Assembly (NCBI GenBank): GCA_050945695.1
Contig: JBMNTK010000187.1
Location: 1 to 7,761, forward strand
Direction: 5' to 3'
From: Ch71 sp050945695
Lineage (GTDB): Bacteria > Chloroflexota > Anaerolineae > DRVO01
Length of the DNA stretch: 7,761 bases
Shown: positions 1 to 6,815 of the stretch, one piece after another
Layout of the letters: the number at the start of each line of letters is the position of its first letter
Numbering within the stretch: the first letter of the stretch is position 1
Position numbers and translations under genes: made by a program
Notes under the pieces: model-generated
What the model was told of the DNA's origin: nothing
Database searches by the model: none
Seen by the model: only the letters and a program-made list of their open reading frames with translations

Positions 1-215
1 TCATCACCGCCGACCATTCCAGCCCGGCCCGCCTCAAGGGGCACTCCTGGCACCCGGTGCCCACGCTCCTCTACAGCGAGGTCTGCCGCGCCGACGCCGT
101 CACCCAGTTCTCGGAGAATGCCTGCGCTGCCGGGGCCCTAGGGGTATTCCCGGCCGTGGACATCATGCCGCTGGCGATGGCGAACGCCGGCAGGCTGGCC
201 AAGTTTGGCGCTTGA
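1..215 (+). CDS. apgM: 2,3-bisphosphoglycerate-independent phosphoglycerate mutase, archaeal (ApgM) type, C-terminal fragment
   Basis: Only the last 70 codons are visible; the reading frame starts at base 3 and ends at TGA 213-215. The enzyme interconverts 3- and 2-phosphoglycerate in cytosolic glycolysis/gluconeogenesis. The fragment opens with ITADHSSPARLKGHS, the metal-binding Asp-His segment of the alkaline-phosphatase-fold iPGMs, followed by HPVPTLLYSE (the conserved PVP strand). It then has an F-S-E-N-A-C-A-A-G-A-L-G segment and a tail ending KFGA, which is how ApgM-type enzymes characteristically finish. The bacterial GpmI family ends differently, so the archaeal-type subfamily is the better call. 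The stop overlaps the scpA start by 11 bases, suggesting co-translation with scpA although the functions are unrelated. The rest of the gene lies left of the window. Confidence 0.87.
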   Translation, partial: ITADHSSPARLKGHSWHPVPTLLYSEVCRADAVTQFSENACAAGALGVFPAVDIMPLAMANAGRLAKFGA

Positions 216-954
216 GGTAACCCAGGCCCCGGACCGGCAAGAGCCGACGTACCAGGTGCGCTTGCCGGTCTTCGAAGGGCCGGTGGATCTACTCCTGCGC
301 CTCATCGAGGAGCGCGAGCTGGCCATCACCGCCGTCAGCCTGGCGGCGGTGGCCGACCAATATCTGGAGCACATCCGCTCCCTCGATCAGCGCAACGCGG
401 CGGAGCTGGCCGCCTTCATCGAGGTGGCCGCCCGCCTGCTGCTCATCAAGTCGAGGACGCTCCTGCCCTCAGCGCCGCAAGAGGCAGAGGAAGACGAGGA
501 GGACATCGCCGCTGCCCTGGTTCGGCGGCTGGAGGAGTACCGGCGCTTCCGCCGGGCTGCTCAGTGGTTAGCGGAGCGGCGAGAGTCCGGCCCCGTGCTC
601 TTCGCCCGCGAACCCACCCTGCCCGAAGAGCCTACCTTCGTCCCTAAGCCCATCTCGCCCAATCGGCTGCTGGCCGCCCTCACCCAGGTCCTGTCCCGTG
701 TCGAGGAGGCGCCGGAGGATGCCGGGCAGCTGGTCAGCCCGGTGACCTATTCGCTGCCCCAGAAGCTTCGCCTGGTCCTCCGGCGTCTATGGAATGACGG
801 GGTCGTGGCCTTCGCCGAGCTCATCCGCGGCGCCCGCTGCCGCAGCGAAGTGGTGGTAACCTTCCTAGCCGTGCTGGAGTTGGTGCGCCGTCGCCGCGCG
901 GACGCCACCCAGGACGGGCTCTTCGGCTCCATCACCATCACCCGCCCGGGCTAG
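205..954 (+). CDS. scpA: Segregation and condensation protein A (kleisin subunit of SMC-ScpAB)
   Basis: 249 residues. ScpA is the kleisin that bridges the SMC heads and binds ScpB, making the bacterial condensin that organises and segregates the chromosome. The N-terminal kleisin domain is clear: residues 17-30 read YQVRLPVFEGPVDL, then LLLRLIEERELAI and the helix FIEVAARLLLIKSRTLLP (about 72-89). An acidic linker (EAEEDEEDI) and a V-R-R-L-E-E-Y-R-R-F segment follow, as is typical. The last 60 or so residues (LRLVLRRLWNDGVVAFAELI onward) match the C-terminal winged helix that contacts the SMC head. TTG at 205 is chosen because there is no ATG, GTG or TTG in frame between it and the upstream in-frame TAG at 139-141; a GTG at 256 would cut into the conserved start. 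There is no strong Shine-Dalgarno, so coupling to the preceding gene is likely. scpB, the usual neighbour, does not follow. The stop is TAG. Confidence 0.95.
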   Translation: MALEVTQAPDRQEPTYQVRLPVFEGPVDLLLRLIEERELAITAVSLAAVADQYLEHIRSLDQRNAAELAAFIEVAARLLLIKSRTLLPSAPQEAEEDEEDIAAALVRRLEEYRRFRRAAQWLAERRESGPVLFAREPTLPEEPTFVPKPISPNRLLAALTQVLSRVEEAPEDAGQLVSPVTYSLPQKLRLVLRRLWNDGVVAFAELIRGARCRSEVVVTFLAVLELVRRRRADATQDGLFGSITITRPG

Positions 955-1004
955 ACGCACAGGCTCCAGCACCGAGTTGAGCCAGGCAAACATATGTGCT
1001 AGCT

Positions 1005-1013
1005 TGGTATAGT
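1005..1013 (+). promoter_or_regulatory. Extended -10 promoter for the sbcD operon
   Basis: TGGTATAGT matches the extended -10 consensus TGnTATAAT at all but one position. It lies in the 82-base gap between scpA and sbcD, the only gap of this size in the window and visibly richer in A+T than the genes. No good -35 sits at 16-19 bases; the nearest TTGAGC (977-982) is 25 bases away, so the element would act through the TG extension. A start of transcription near 1020 would leave a leader of only about 17 bases before the sbcD TTG. This is a motif match, not a mapped promoter. Confidence 0.5.
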
Positions 1014-1036
1014 AACCCTTTTCCCGGACTGGTAGC

Positions 1037-2296
1037 TTGTTCCGATTCCTTCACCTCGCCGACCCGCACCTCGGCTATCAGCAGTACGGCCTGCCTGAGC
1101 GCGGCCGCGATTTCGCGGCGGCCATGGGACGGGCGGTTCGTGCTGCCTTGGACTACCGCCCCGACTTTGTCTTGATCGCGGGCGACCTCTTTCACCACCG
1201 CCAGATTGACGCCCTCACCCTGTGGCAGGCCATCGAGCTGCTGGGACCGCTGCGCGAGGCCGGCATCCCCGTGCTCACCGTGGCCGGCAACCACGACCTA
1301 GGCTGGCGGGACGGCACCGAGACCTGGCTCACGCTGCTACATCACCTCGGGTACCTGCGGCAGATGGACTTCGACCCCACCGCCGAGGACCTGCTCTCTT
1401 CGGCCGAAGAGGACACCGGCCCCATCTTCGAGACAGAGAGCGTACGGGTGGTCGGGCTGCCCTACCTAGGCGCCTCCCTCCCGCGCATCTTGGGCCGCCT
1501 GGCCGAACCCCTCGCCCGGATGGAGCGCAAGTACACCGTGCTCCTCCTGCACGCGGGCATCGAGGGCACCATCCCGGGCGTGACTGAGCCCCTACGCCAG
1601 GAGCACTTGGCCGCCCTGGCCGGCGCGGTGGACTACGTGGCCCTTGGCCACCGCCACAAGCCGTTCGAATGGTCGGACACGCAGCCCCCCGTCTATAACC
1701 CGGGTTCGTTGGAGACGGTCGCAGCAGACGAAGCCGAGGATCAGGGTGGCTGGTACACGGTAGAGGTCACGCCCGGCGGGGGCGGTGGCTGGCAGCACAC
1801 GGTGGAGCACCACCCCTGCCCTCGGCGGCCGTTCTACCGCCTTGGCCTGGACGTCACCGCCCTGCCCACACCCGAGGCGGTGATGCAGGCGGTTCGCGAC
1901 ACCCTGGCCGAGGTGCCTGCGGGCGGCAAGCGCGCTCCCGTGGTGGATCTGCGGCTCTACGGCGCCCTCCGCTTCGCTCCTTCCGCGCTGGACCTCAACG
2001 GCGTCGCCCTCGCCATCGAGGAGGCGACCGAAGCCCTCAAGGCGTTGGTGCGAAACCACGCCGTCCCCTCCCAGGGTCCGACAGCACCGATGACGGGGCT
2101 GACCCGGGCGGCGCTGGAACAGGAGGTCCTCCGTCAGGCCATCTCCCAGGACTCCCGCTACCGCTCCCGCAGCGACGCCCTGGCTCGCCTGGCGGCCGAG
2201 GTCAAGCAGATGGCGCTAGCGGGGACGCCGGAAGAGACGGTGTTCCAGCACGTCCTGTCGGAGCCGGCCGCCATCGGTGAGGACGAGGGGGCCTAG
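1037..2296 (+). CDS. sbcD: Mre11/SbcD family DNA double-strand-break repair nuclease
   Basis: 419 residues. This is the Mn-dependent nuclease subunit (3'-5' exonuclease and endonuclease) of the Mre11-Rad50/SbcCD complex that trims and opens DNA ends. All five phosphodiesterase motifs are present: D9-x-H11 (HLADPHLG), G49-D50 with H53, G84-N85-H86-D87, H172 in LLHAGIEG, and G204-H205-R-H207. Their spacing is nearly the same as in archaeal Mre11 proteins. The C-terminal third (from about residue 265) fits the capping and Rad50-binding region and is not well conserved. TTG at 1037 is the only possible start: TAA lies in frame at 1013 and the first motif begins six codons in. The ribosome site is weak. 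sbcC follows after three bases in the same frame. The stop is TAG. Whether it is called SbcD or Mre11 is naming only. Confidence 0.96.
   Translation: MFRFLHLADPHLGYQQYGLPERGRDFAAAMGRAVRAALDYRPDFVLIAGDLFHHRQIDALTLWQAIELLGPLREAGIPVLTVAGNHDLGWRDGTETWLTLLHHLGYLRQMDFDPTAEDLLSSAEEDTGPIFETESVRVVGLPYLGASLPRILGRLAEPLARMERKYTVLLLHAGIEGTIPGVTEPLRQEHLAALAGAVDYVALGHRHKPFEWSDTQPPVYNPGSLETVAADEAEDQGGWYTVEVTPGGGGGWQHTVEHHPCPRRPFYRLGLDVTALPTPEAVMQAVRDTLAEVPAGGKRAPVVDLRLYGALRFAPSALDLNGVALAIEEATEALKALVRNHAVPSQGPTAPMTGLTRAALEQEVLRQAISQDSRYRSRSDALARLAAEVKQMALAGTPEETVFQHVLSEPAAIGEDEGA
2285..2290 (+). promoter_or_regulatory. Ribosome binding site for sbcC
   Basis: GAGGGG lies inside the last codons of sbcD, nine bases before the GTG at 2300. 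A second GAGG sits at 2279-2282. It supports the GTG start and indicates that sbcC translation is coupled to the end of sbcD. Confidence 0.55.
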
Positions 2297-2299
2297 GCC

Positions 2300-5014
2300 G
2301 TGATCCTGGCCGTGCACCTGGAGAACATCAAGTCCTACGAGCGGGGCGAGGTAGAGTTTGCCCCGGGCACCAACGCCATCTGCGGCCCCAACGGAGCCGG
2401 CAAGTCCACCCTGATCGAGGCCATCGGCTTCGCCCTCTTCGGCTCCCAGCGGGTCAAGCAAGAGCAGCTCATCCGGAGCGAGTGCGCCCACGGGCGGATC
2501 GACGTCAGCTTCGTGTCCAGCCTGGACGGGCTGCGCTATACCGTGACCCGGGAGCTGCGCCGCGAGGGCGCTTCCACCGCCCGGATGTACAGCGACGCGC
2601 ACGGCCTGGTGGTGGCCCAGGGCGTAAGGGAGGTGCAGGCGGAGCTTCTCCAGCACCTGGGGATCAAGGCCGGGGTGAGGCCGTCCACCCTGTTTGAGGG
2701 TGTCGTGGGCGTGCCCCAGGGGCAGCTCACCAGCGACTTCCTCTTGCCCCCCAACCAACGCAAGGCCCGTTTCGAAGAGCTGCTTGCGCTGCAGGAGTTC
2801 GAGCTCGCCTATCAGCGCCTGTCTCGTCCTTTGGCTTGGGGCCGGGACCGCCTGGCCATGACCTCCGGCAAGCTGGAGGCGCTGCGCGAGCGCATCGAGG
2901 ACTCACGCGGTGTCCGCGAGGAGCTGGTAGCCGCCCAGCAGAAGCTCGGCGAGGCCCGGCGGCGGGCGGCCGCCCTCACCGGCGAGCTAGAGCAGGCCCG
3001 CCTGACCCGTGAGGCCCTGGACCGAGACAGTCAAGCCCTGGAGGCAGCCCGCGAGGCGCTCACCACGGCCAATGCCGCCCACCAGATCGCCCTGCAGATG
3101 CTCGCCGAGGCACAGCGGCGCCAGCAAGAGGCTCAAGAGGCCGCCGATCTGGCCCAGGAGTCCAAGACGGGACACGACCGGTACCTCGAACTGGAGGCCG
3201 AGGCTCGCACCCTGGAACAGGGACGGGCCGAGCGCGACCGGCTGCGGGAGGAGTGCCGCACCCTCGAACGGCGGCAGGCCCGCCTAGAGGCGGATGCCCT
3301 GGCTCTAGCCCAGCGCCTCGACCGCCTGGCTCGGGCTGAGGACGAGGCCAAGGCGCTGCGACCGGCAGCTGCCCAGCAGGCCGGTCTGGAGGCACGGCTG
3401 GCCGAAGTGCGGGCCCGGCTCGCCCTCCGCGATGACCTGGCGGCCCGACAGGCACGCCTGGCCAAGGAGCAGGCCTCCATCGCCCGCCAGATCGAACAGC
3501 TCGCGGCCCGGGAGAAGGCACTCTCCAGCGCTCCCGAGCAGCTGGAGGGCGCCCAGGCCCAGCTGCAGGAGGTTCGCGCTCAGTTCGCCGTCGTGTCTTC
3601 TCAGGGCATCACCCTGGCCGCCCAGCTGGAGGCCCAGAGGAAGGCAGCGGAGGCCGTGGAGCGCGGCGAGACCGACACCTGCCCCGCCTGCAGTCGCCCC
3701 TTCGAGGAACACGACTCGGCCAGCTTCCTCGAGCACCTGAGGGCTCAAGTGGAGCGGGAGGAGAGGACCCTCGAGCAGATGAGGGCCGAGGCCAAGCGCC
3801 TCCTGGGCCAACAGACTGCCCTCCAGAAAGCGGTGGACAAGGCACAGCAGGCAGTGGACGAGTTGCGGCGGGTTGAGGCCGAGGGCAAGGCCAAGCGCGA
3901 GCAGCACGCTCAGGGACAGCTGCAATACGAAGCCCTATCCGCCCAGCTAGCGGAGCTGGCGGAACTCGATGAGCAGGCCGCAAAGCTCGCGGCCGACCTG
4001 GAGGCCCTGGGTGATCCCCGGGCCCGCCTGCTCGCCGTCCAGGAGCTCGTGGCCGAACGCGAGGAGCTTCTCGAAGCCCAGAGCCAGGCGCAGGCCCAAC
4101 TGGCTGACGCCCAGGAGGCCTGGCAGCGCCTTGACGAGCAGCTGGCCGCATATGCGGACCTCGACGCCCTCTTGGCCGCCGCGGCTGCCTCTCGCGACGC
4201 TCACCGCGACGCCTTCGACACATATAGGCGGGTCTCGGCGCTGGCCGCGGAGCTGCCCCGCCGCAGCCAGGAGTGTGCGGCCCGGGAACAGGAGCTCACA
4301 GCCGCCCGAGCCGACCTGGACCGAGCTCAATCCGCCCTGCAGGATATCGAGCAGCGCTACGACCCACAGGCGCACCAGGAGGCGAGGGCACGGGAGCGCG
4401 AGCTGGAGGTAGAACTGGCGCGCACTGCCTCCGAAGCCTCCGAGCTAGAACGACGCCTGGCCGAGACTGATCGTCGCGTTCGCGAGCTGGAGCGGCTGGA
4501 GAAGCAGCGGGACGATCTCGAGCAGCAGGCCAGACGCGACGGGGCCGGTGTGCAGACGCTTGCCTTCCTGCGAGACACTATCCGTCGCACCGGCCCGGAG
4601 ATCGCCCGACTGGTGCTGGCCCGGGTCTCCCAGAGCGCCTCGGTGACCTACTCCGAGCTCATGGGCGACTTCGCCTCGACACTGGCCTGGGACGAGGACT
4701 ACGGGATCACAATACGGCGCGGCGCCGAGGTGAAGGAGTTCGCGCAGCTCTCGGGCGGTGAGCAGATGGTCGCCGCCTTGGCCGTGAGGCTCGCCCTTCT
4801 GCGCGAAGTCTCCGACGTGCGCGTGGCCTTCTTCGATGAGCCCACGGTCAACCTGGACGAGGAGCGCCGGCGCAGCCTGGCCGAGCAGATCCGCGCCATC
4901 CGCGACCTGGAGCAGCTTTTCGTCATCAGCCACGATGACTCTCTGGAGAGCGTGACGGAGTACGTGGTGCGAGTGCGCAAGGAGGACGGCCTGAGCCGCC
5001 TGGAGCGAGGCTAG
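2300..5014 (+). CDS. sbcC: Rad50/SbcC family ATPase of the DNA-end-processing complex
   Basis: 904 residues, close to archaeal Rad50 and shorter than E. coli SbcC. It is the ATPase partner of Mre11; ATP-driven head dimerisation controls nuclease access to DNA ends. The N-terminal head has the P-loop at 29-36 (G-P-N-G-A-G-K-S, then T37) and a Q-loop near Q140. A long Ala/Glu/Gln/Arg/Leu-rich coiled coil runs from about 180 to 750, with the zinc hook C461-P-A-C464 close to its middle. The C-terminal head has the ABC signature L817-S-G-G-E-Q822, Walker B V842-A-F-F-D846-E847, the D-loop V-N-L-D853 and the switch histidine H878 in VISHDD. Every motif is intact. GTG 2300 is used: the sbcD TAG lies in frame one codon upstream and ILAVHLENIKSYE is the family's normal first strand. 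The TAG stop overlaps the nurA GTG by one base. The motif set and sbcD pairing exclude a transporter ATPase or a chromosomal SMC. Confidence 0.97.
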   Translation: MILAVHLENIKSYERGEVEFAPGTNAICGPNGAGKSTLIEAIGFALFGSQRVKQEQLIRSECAHGRIDVSFVSSLDGLRYTVTRELRREGASTARMYSDAHGLVVAQGVREVQAELLQHLGIKAGVRPSTLFEGVVGVPQGQLTSDFLLPPNQRKARFEELLALQEFELAYQRLSRPLAWGRDRLAMTSGKLEALRERIEDSRGVREELVAAQQKLGEARRRAAALTGELEQARLTREALDRDSQALEAAREALTTANAAHQIALQMLAEAQRRQQEAQEAADLAQESKTGHDRYLELEAEARTLEQGRAERDRLREECRTLERRQARLEADALALAQRLDRLARAEDEAKALRPAAAQQAGLEARLAEVRARLALRDDLAARQARLAKEQASIARQIEQLAAREKALSSAPEQLEGAQAQLQEVRAQFAVVSSQGITLAAQLEAQRKAAEAVERGETDTCPACSRPFEEHDSASFLEHLRAQVEREERTLEQMRAEAKRLLGQQTALQKAVDKAQQAVDELRRVEAEGKAKREQHAQGQLQYEALSAQLAELAELDEQAAKLAADLEALGDPRARLLAVQELVAEREELLEAQSQAQAQLADAQEAWQRLDEQLAAYADLDALLAAAAASRDAHRDAFDTYRRVSALAAELPRRSQECAAREQELTAARADLDRAQSALQDIEQRYDPQAHQEARARERELEVELARTASEASELERRLAETDRRVRELERLEKQRDDLEQQARRDGAGVQTLAFLRDTIRRTGPEIARLVLARVSQSASVTYSELMGDFASTLAWDEDYGITIRRGAEVKEFAQLSGGEQMVAALAVRLALLREVSDVRVAFFDEPTVNLDEERRRSLAEQIRAIRDLEQLFVISHDDSLESVTEYVVRVRKEDGLSRLERG

Positions 5015-6204
5015 TGCTCAACCCAGTCCGGGCCGCCCAGGCCCTCGAAGCCAAGCGAGACCTGCTGCTCCAAACCCAGAAGGAACGCGCTCACGTCGCC
5101 GGGGAAGCTCGGCGCGCCTACGCGCGGTTCTGCGCCCTCGACCCGGCCGAGGCCCAAGACCGCCTGGACGGCGAGCAGTGGCCGGGAGCGCGCCTCACCG
5201 CCGAGCATTGGTCCTGCCCGGAAAGGGCCGTCCCTTTCCCCCTGACCCTCGCCACCCACCGAGAGGCCCGAGAGTGGGCGCTGGCGGCCCTGCGCGGCCA
5301 GGTCACCATCGCTGTGGACGGGTCCCAGGTCTCCCTCTCCGACGAGTATGACCTGCCCCTGGCCGCCGCTCAGGTGGGCTGGTACGTCAACCCTCACCTG
5401 GAGTCCGAGCAGCACGAGAAAGAGGTTCGGCTCGAGATCCTGGTCGGCGACGAGCTCTTCCCCAGCGGTCAGGAGGGGGCCCGCCTGGACGTGCGGCGGT
5501 TCCAGATGGAGGTGGAGCGCTGCGCTGAGCTCATGCGTGCGCACTCCGGCCGCGATCCCAAGCCGGTGTGTTTCCTCGACGACCCGCTGGTGATACCTTT
5601 CGCCGGCGAGCATGGCACCGGCCGCCGCGAGGCCTACGTTGCCGGCATCTCCTCCCTCCTGGAGGAGTCGGAGCGTCTGCGCGTGCCTCTAGTCGGCTAC
5701 ACGGCCGACCCTTCCGCCAGCGATCTTGCGCACATGCTGCGCTCGCTGGGATTGCTGCCACGGGAAGCGCGGGTGAGCGACGCTCAGTTCGTGGGCCCTG
5801 CTCTGAGGAACTGGGGCGACCGTACGTGCACCTACTTCTGCGCCCGTCCCCGCGCCTACCTCGACCAGTACCTGCGGTCCGACGGTTCCTCTCTAGCCGA
5901 CCAGATCGCCTTCTGCTACCTGCGCGTCACCGCCAGCGGCCGGCCCGCCCGACTGGAGTTCCCCCGCTGGCTGGCCGAGGACCCGGACCAACTGGCCCGA
6001 GTGCTGGACGTCGTCCGGGCGGAGTGTATCATAGGGCTGGGTTACCCCTATGCCATTGAGGCCGCTCACGACGCCGCTGTACTCACAAGTGCCGACCGGG
6101 CCAGGCTTTCCCGCCTGTTTGCCCAGTACTGCCGGGATGCCGGCCTGCGCGTGAGCGCCACCACCAAGGCTACCAGCAAGAGGCGCCGCCGCAGAGGAGG
6201 CTAG
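5014..6204 (+). CDS. nurA: NurA-type 5'-3' DNA nuclease
   Basis: 396 residues. NurA nucleases have an RNase H-like fold and, driven by the HerA translocase, resect the 5' strand at DNA breaks. Visible signatures are D102-G-S-Q (the family's DGS motif with the first catalytic Asp), a second acidic site in F-L-D189-D190-P-L, and LVGYTADPSASDL (about 228-240). The C-terminal motif Y344-P-Y-A-I-E-A-A-H352 reproduces the Tyr-x7-His spacing recalled from Sulfolobus NurA (Y291, H299). The protein ends in a basic tail, S-K-R-R-R-R-R-G-G, possibly for DNA contact. The first 80 or so residues are helical and variable. The GTG at 5014 overlaps the sbcC stop in TAGTG, a classic termination-reinitiation join, with GGAG at 5002-5005 and GAGG at 5007-5010. 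Position between rad50 and herA is the usual context. The stop is TAG. Confidence 0.9.
   Translation: MLNPVRAAQALEAKRDLLLQTQKERAHVAGEARRAYARFCALDPAEAQDRLDGEQWPGARLTAEHWSCPERAVPFPLTLATHREAREWALAALRGQVTIAVDGSQVSLSDEYDLPLAAAQVGWYVNPHLESEQHEKEVRLEILVGDELFPSGQEGARLDVRRFQMEVERCAELMRAHSGRDPKPVCFLDDPLVIPFAGEHGTGRREAYVAGISSLLEESERLRVPLVGYTADPSASDLAHMLRSLGLLPREARVSDAQFVGPALRNWGDRTCTYFCARPRAYLDQYLRSDGSSLADQIAFCYLRVTASGRPARLEFPRWLAEDPDQLARVLDVVRAECIIGLGYPYAIEAAHDAAVLTSADRARLSRLFAQYCRDAGLRVSATTKATSKRRRRRGG
6193..6200 (+). promoter_or_regulatory. Strong ribosome binding site deciding the TTG start at 6207
   Basis: AGAGGAGG, six bases before the TTG, is the strongest Shine-Dalgarno sequence in the window. 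It overlaps the last Arg-Gly-Gly codons of nurA. It makes TTG 6207 convincing despite being a rare start codon. Confidence 0.75.
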
Positions 6205-6206
6205 CA

Positions 6207-6800
6207 TTGCGGTTGGGCAAGATCGTTTCGTCGGAGTCGCACCTCCAGTACCGCTGCCAGGTCTACACCCGCGGGGAGGTCCCCGACCCGCCCAGCCCGG
6301 ACGATTACGGGCTGGGCACCTACGTCACCGTCGCCCTGGGGGATGGGCGCACCCTCGTGGGTGTGGTATGCGACACCCTGCTCCACAACCCTGAGTACGC
6401 CGCCTTCGGTCCCAGGCTGAGCACCCCCGAGGAGACGGCAGTCTTCAGCCCCGACTACGTGGACGAGGCGCGCACCCTGCTATGCATCATCGCCATCGGC
6501 TTCATAGACGGAGACGTCTGCCACCACGACCCGCCGCCGGTTGCCCCCCTGCTCAACAGCGAGGTGCTGCGCATGTCCCCCGAGCAGGTGCAGCGCTTCC
6601 ACCAGAACGGCAGCGAGGTCCGTCTGGGCTACTTGCCGCTCCTCATCAGCATGGCCCGCAACACGCCCGTTATGACCCAGACCATCCTGCACCTGCTGTC
6701 CAGATTGCAGGAGACCTTCCCCGATGAGCCGGCGGGGACCCGCCTACGTCTGGTGCGCCAGAACCTGTCCTGGCAGTTCCGTGTCCTGAGCCTCACCTAG
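6207..6800 (+). CDS. HAS-barrel-like protein of the HerA-NurA cassette, function unknown
   Basis: 197 residues. No catalytic motif is seen and the function is not established. The first 60 or so residues (GKIVSSESHLQYRCQV, then Y33-G-L-G-T-Y-V and a TLVGVVCDTLL strand) resemble the HAS-barrel, the small beta barrel found at the N-terminus of HerA and ATP synthase subunits. A P-R-L-S segment and a predicted helical C-terminal half follow, ending in RQNLSWQFRVLS. There is no P-loop, signal peptide or membrane segment. It lies two bases after nurA, has a strong ribosome site, and is followed 15 bases later by herA, so it is made with them. By inference it is an accessory or assembly factor of the HerA-NurA machine, perhaps docking on NurA or capping the HerA ring through its barrel. 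The TAG stop is in frame with herA. The gene is surely real; the barrel assignment is moderate. Confidence 0.85.
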   Translation: MRLGKIVSSESHLQYRCQVYTRGEVPDPPSPDDYGLGTYVTVALGDGRTLVGVVCDTLLHNPEYAAFGPRLSTPEETAVFSPDYVDEARTLLCIIAIGFIDGDVCHHDPPPVAPLLNSEVLRMSPEQVQRFHQNGSEVRLGYLPLLISMARNTPVMTQTILHLLSRLQETFPDEPAGTRLRLVRQNLSWQFRVLSLT

Positions 6801-6804
6801 CCCC

Positions 6805-6810
6805 AAGGAG
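6805..6810 (+). promoter_or_regulatory. Ribosome binding site for herA
   Basis: AAGGAG lies five bases upstream of the GTG at 6816, in the 15-base gap after the preceding stop. It fixes the herA start; no other start codon lies between it and the in-frame TAG at 6798-6800. Confidence 0.75.
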
Positions 6811-6815
6811 CGACC

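Noticed and set aside
944..951. GCCCGGGC palindrome at the end of scpA as a possible terminator
   Set aside because: It has no loop or usable stem length and no following T-run, and lies inside coding sequence; no terminator can be supported in this gap.
1000..1039. Direct repeat TAGCTTG (1000-1006 and 1033-1039) plus CATATG and GCTAGC palindromes in the sbcD leader as an operator
   Set aside because: Seven- and six-base matches in a short gap are expected by chance, and the second repeat copy simply contains the start codon.
3609..4223. A 204-codon minus-strand frame opposite the Rad50 coiled coil
   Set aside because: Pro/Arg/Gly-rich composition is what antisense reading of Ala/Glu/Gln/Arg coiled-coil codons gives; no domain is seen.
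2950..4500. Apparent DNA repeats in the middle of sbcC
   Set aside because: Recurrent gagctg/gcccag-like words reflect the heptad-rich coiled-coil composition; no exact tandem array or spacer pattern like a CRISPR was seen.
2300..5014. SbcC as an SMC protein or ABC transporter ATPase
   Set aside because: The central CPAC zinc hook, the Rad50 head motifs and the adjacent mre11 gene identify it as Rad50/SbcC.
5011..5613. A 200-codon open frame on the minus strand opposite nurA
   Set aside because: It lies wholly inside a well-supported gene, shows no recognisable motif, and open antisense frames are common in GC-rich coding DNA.
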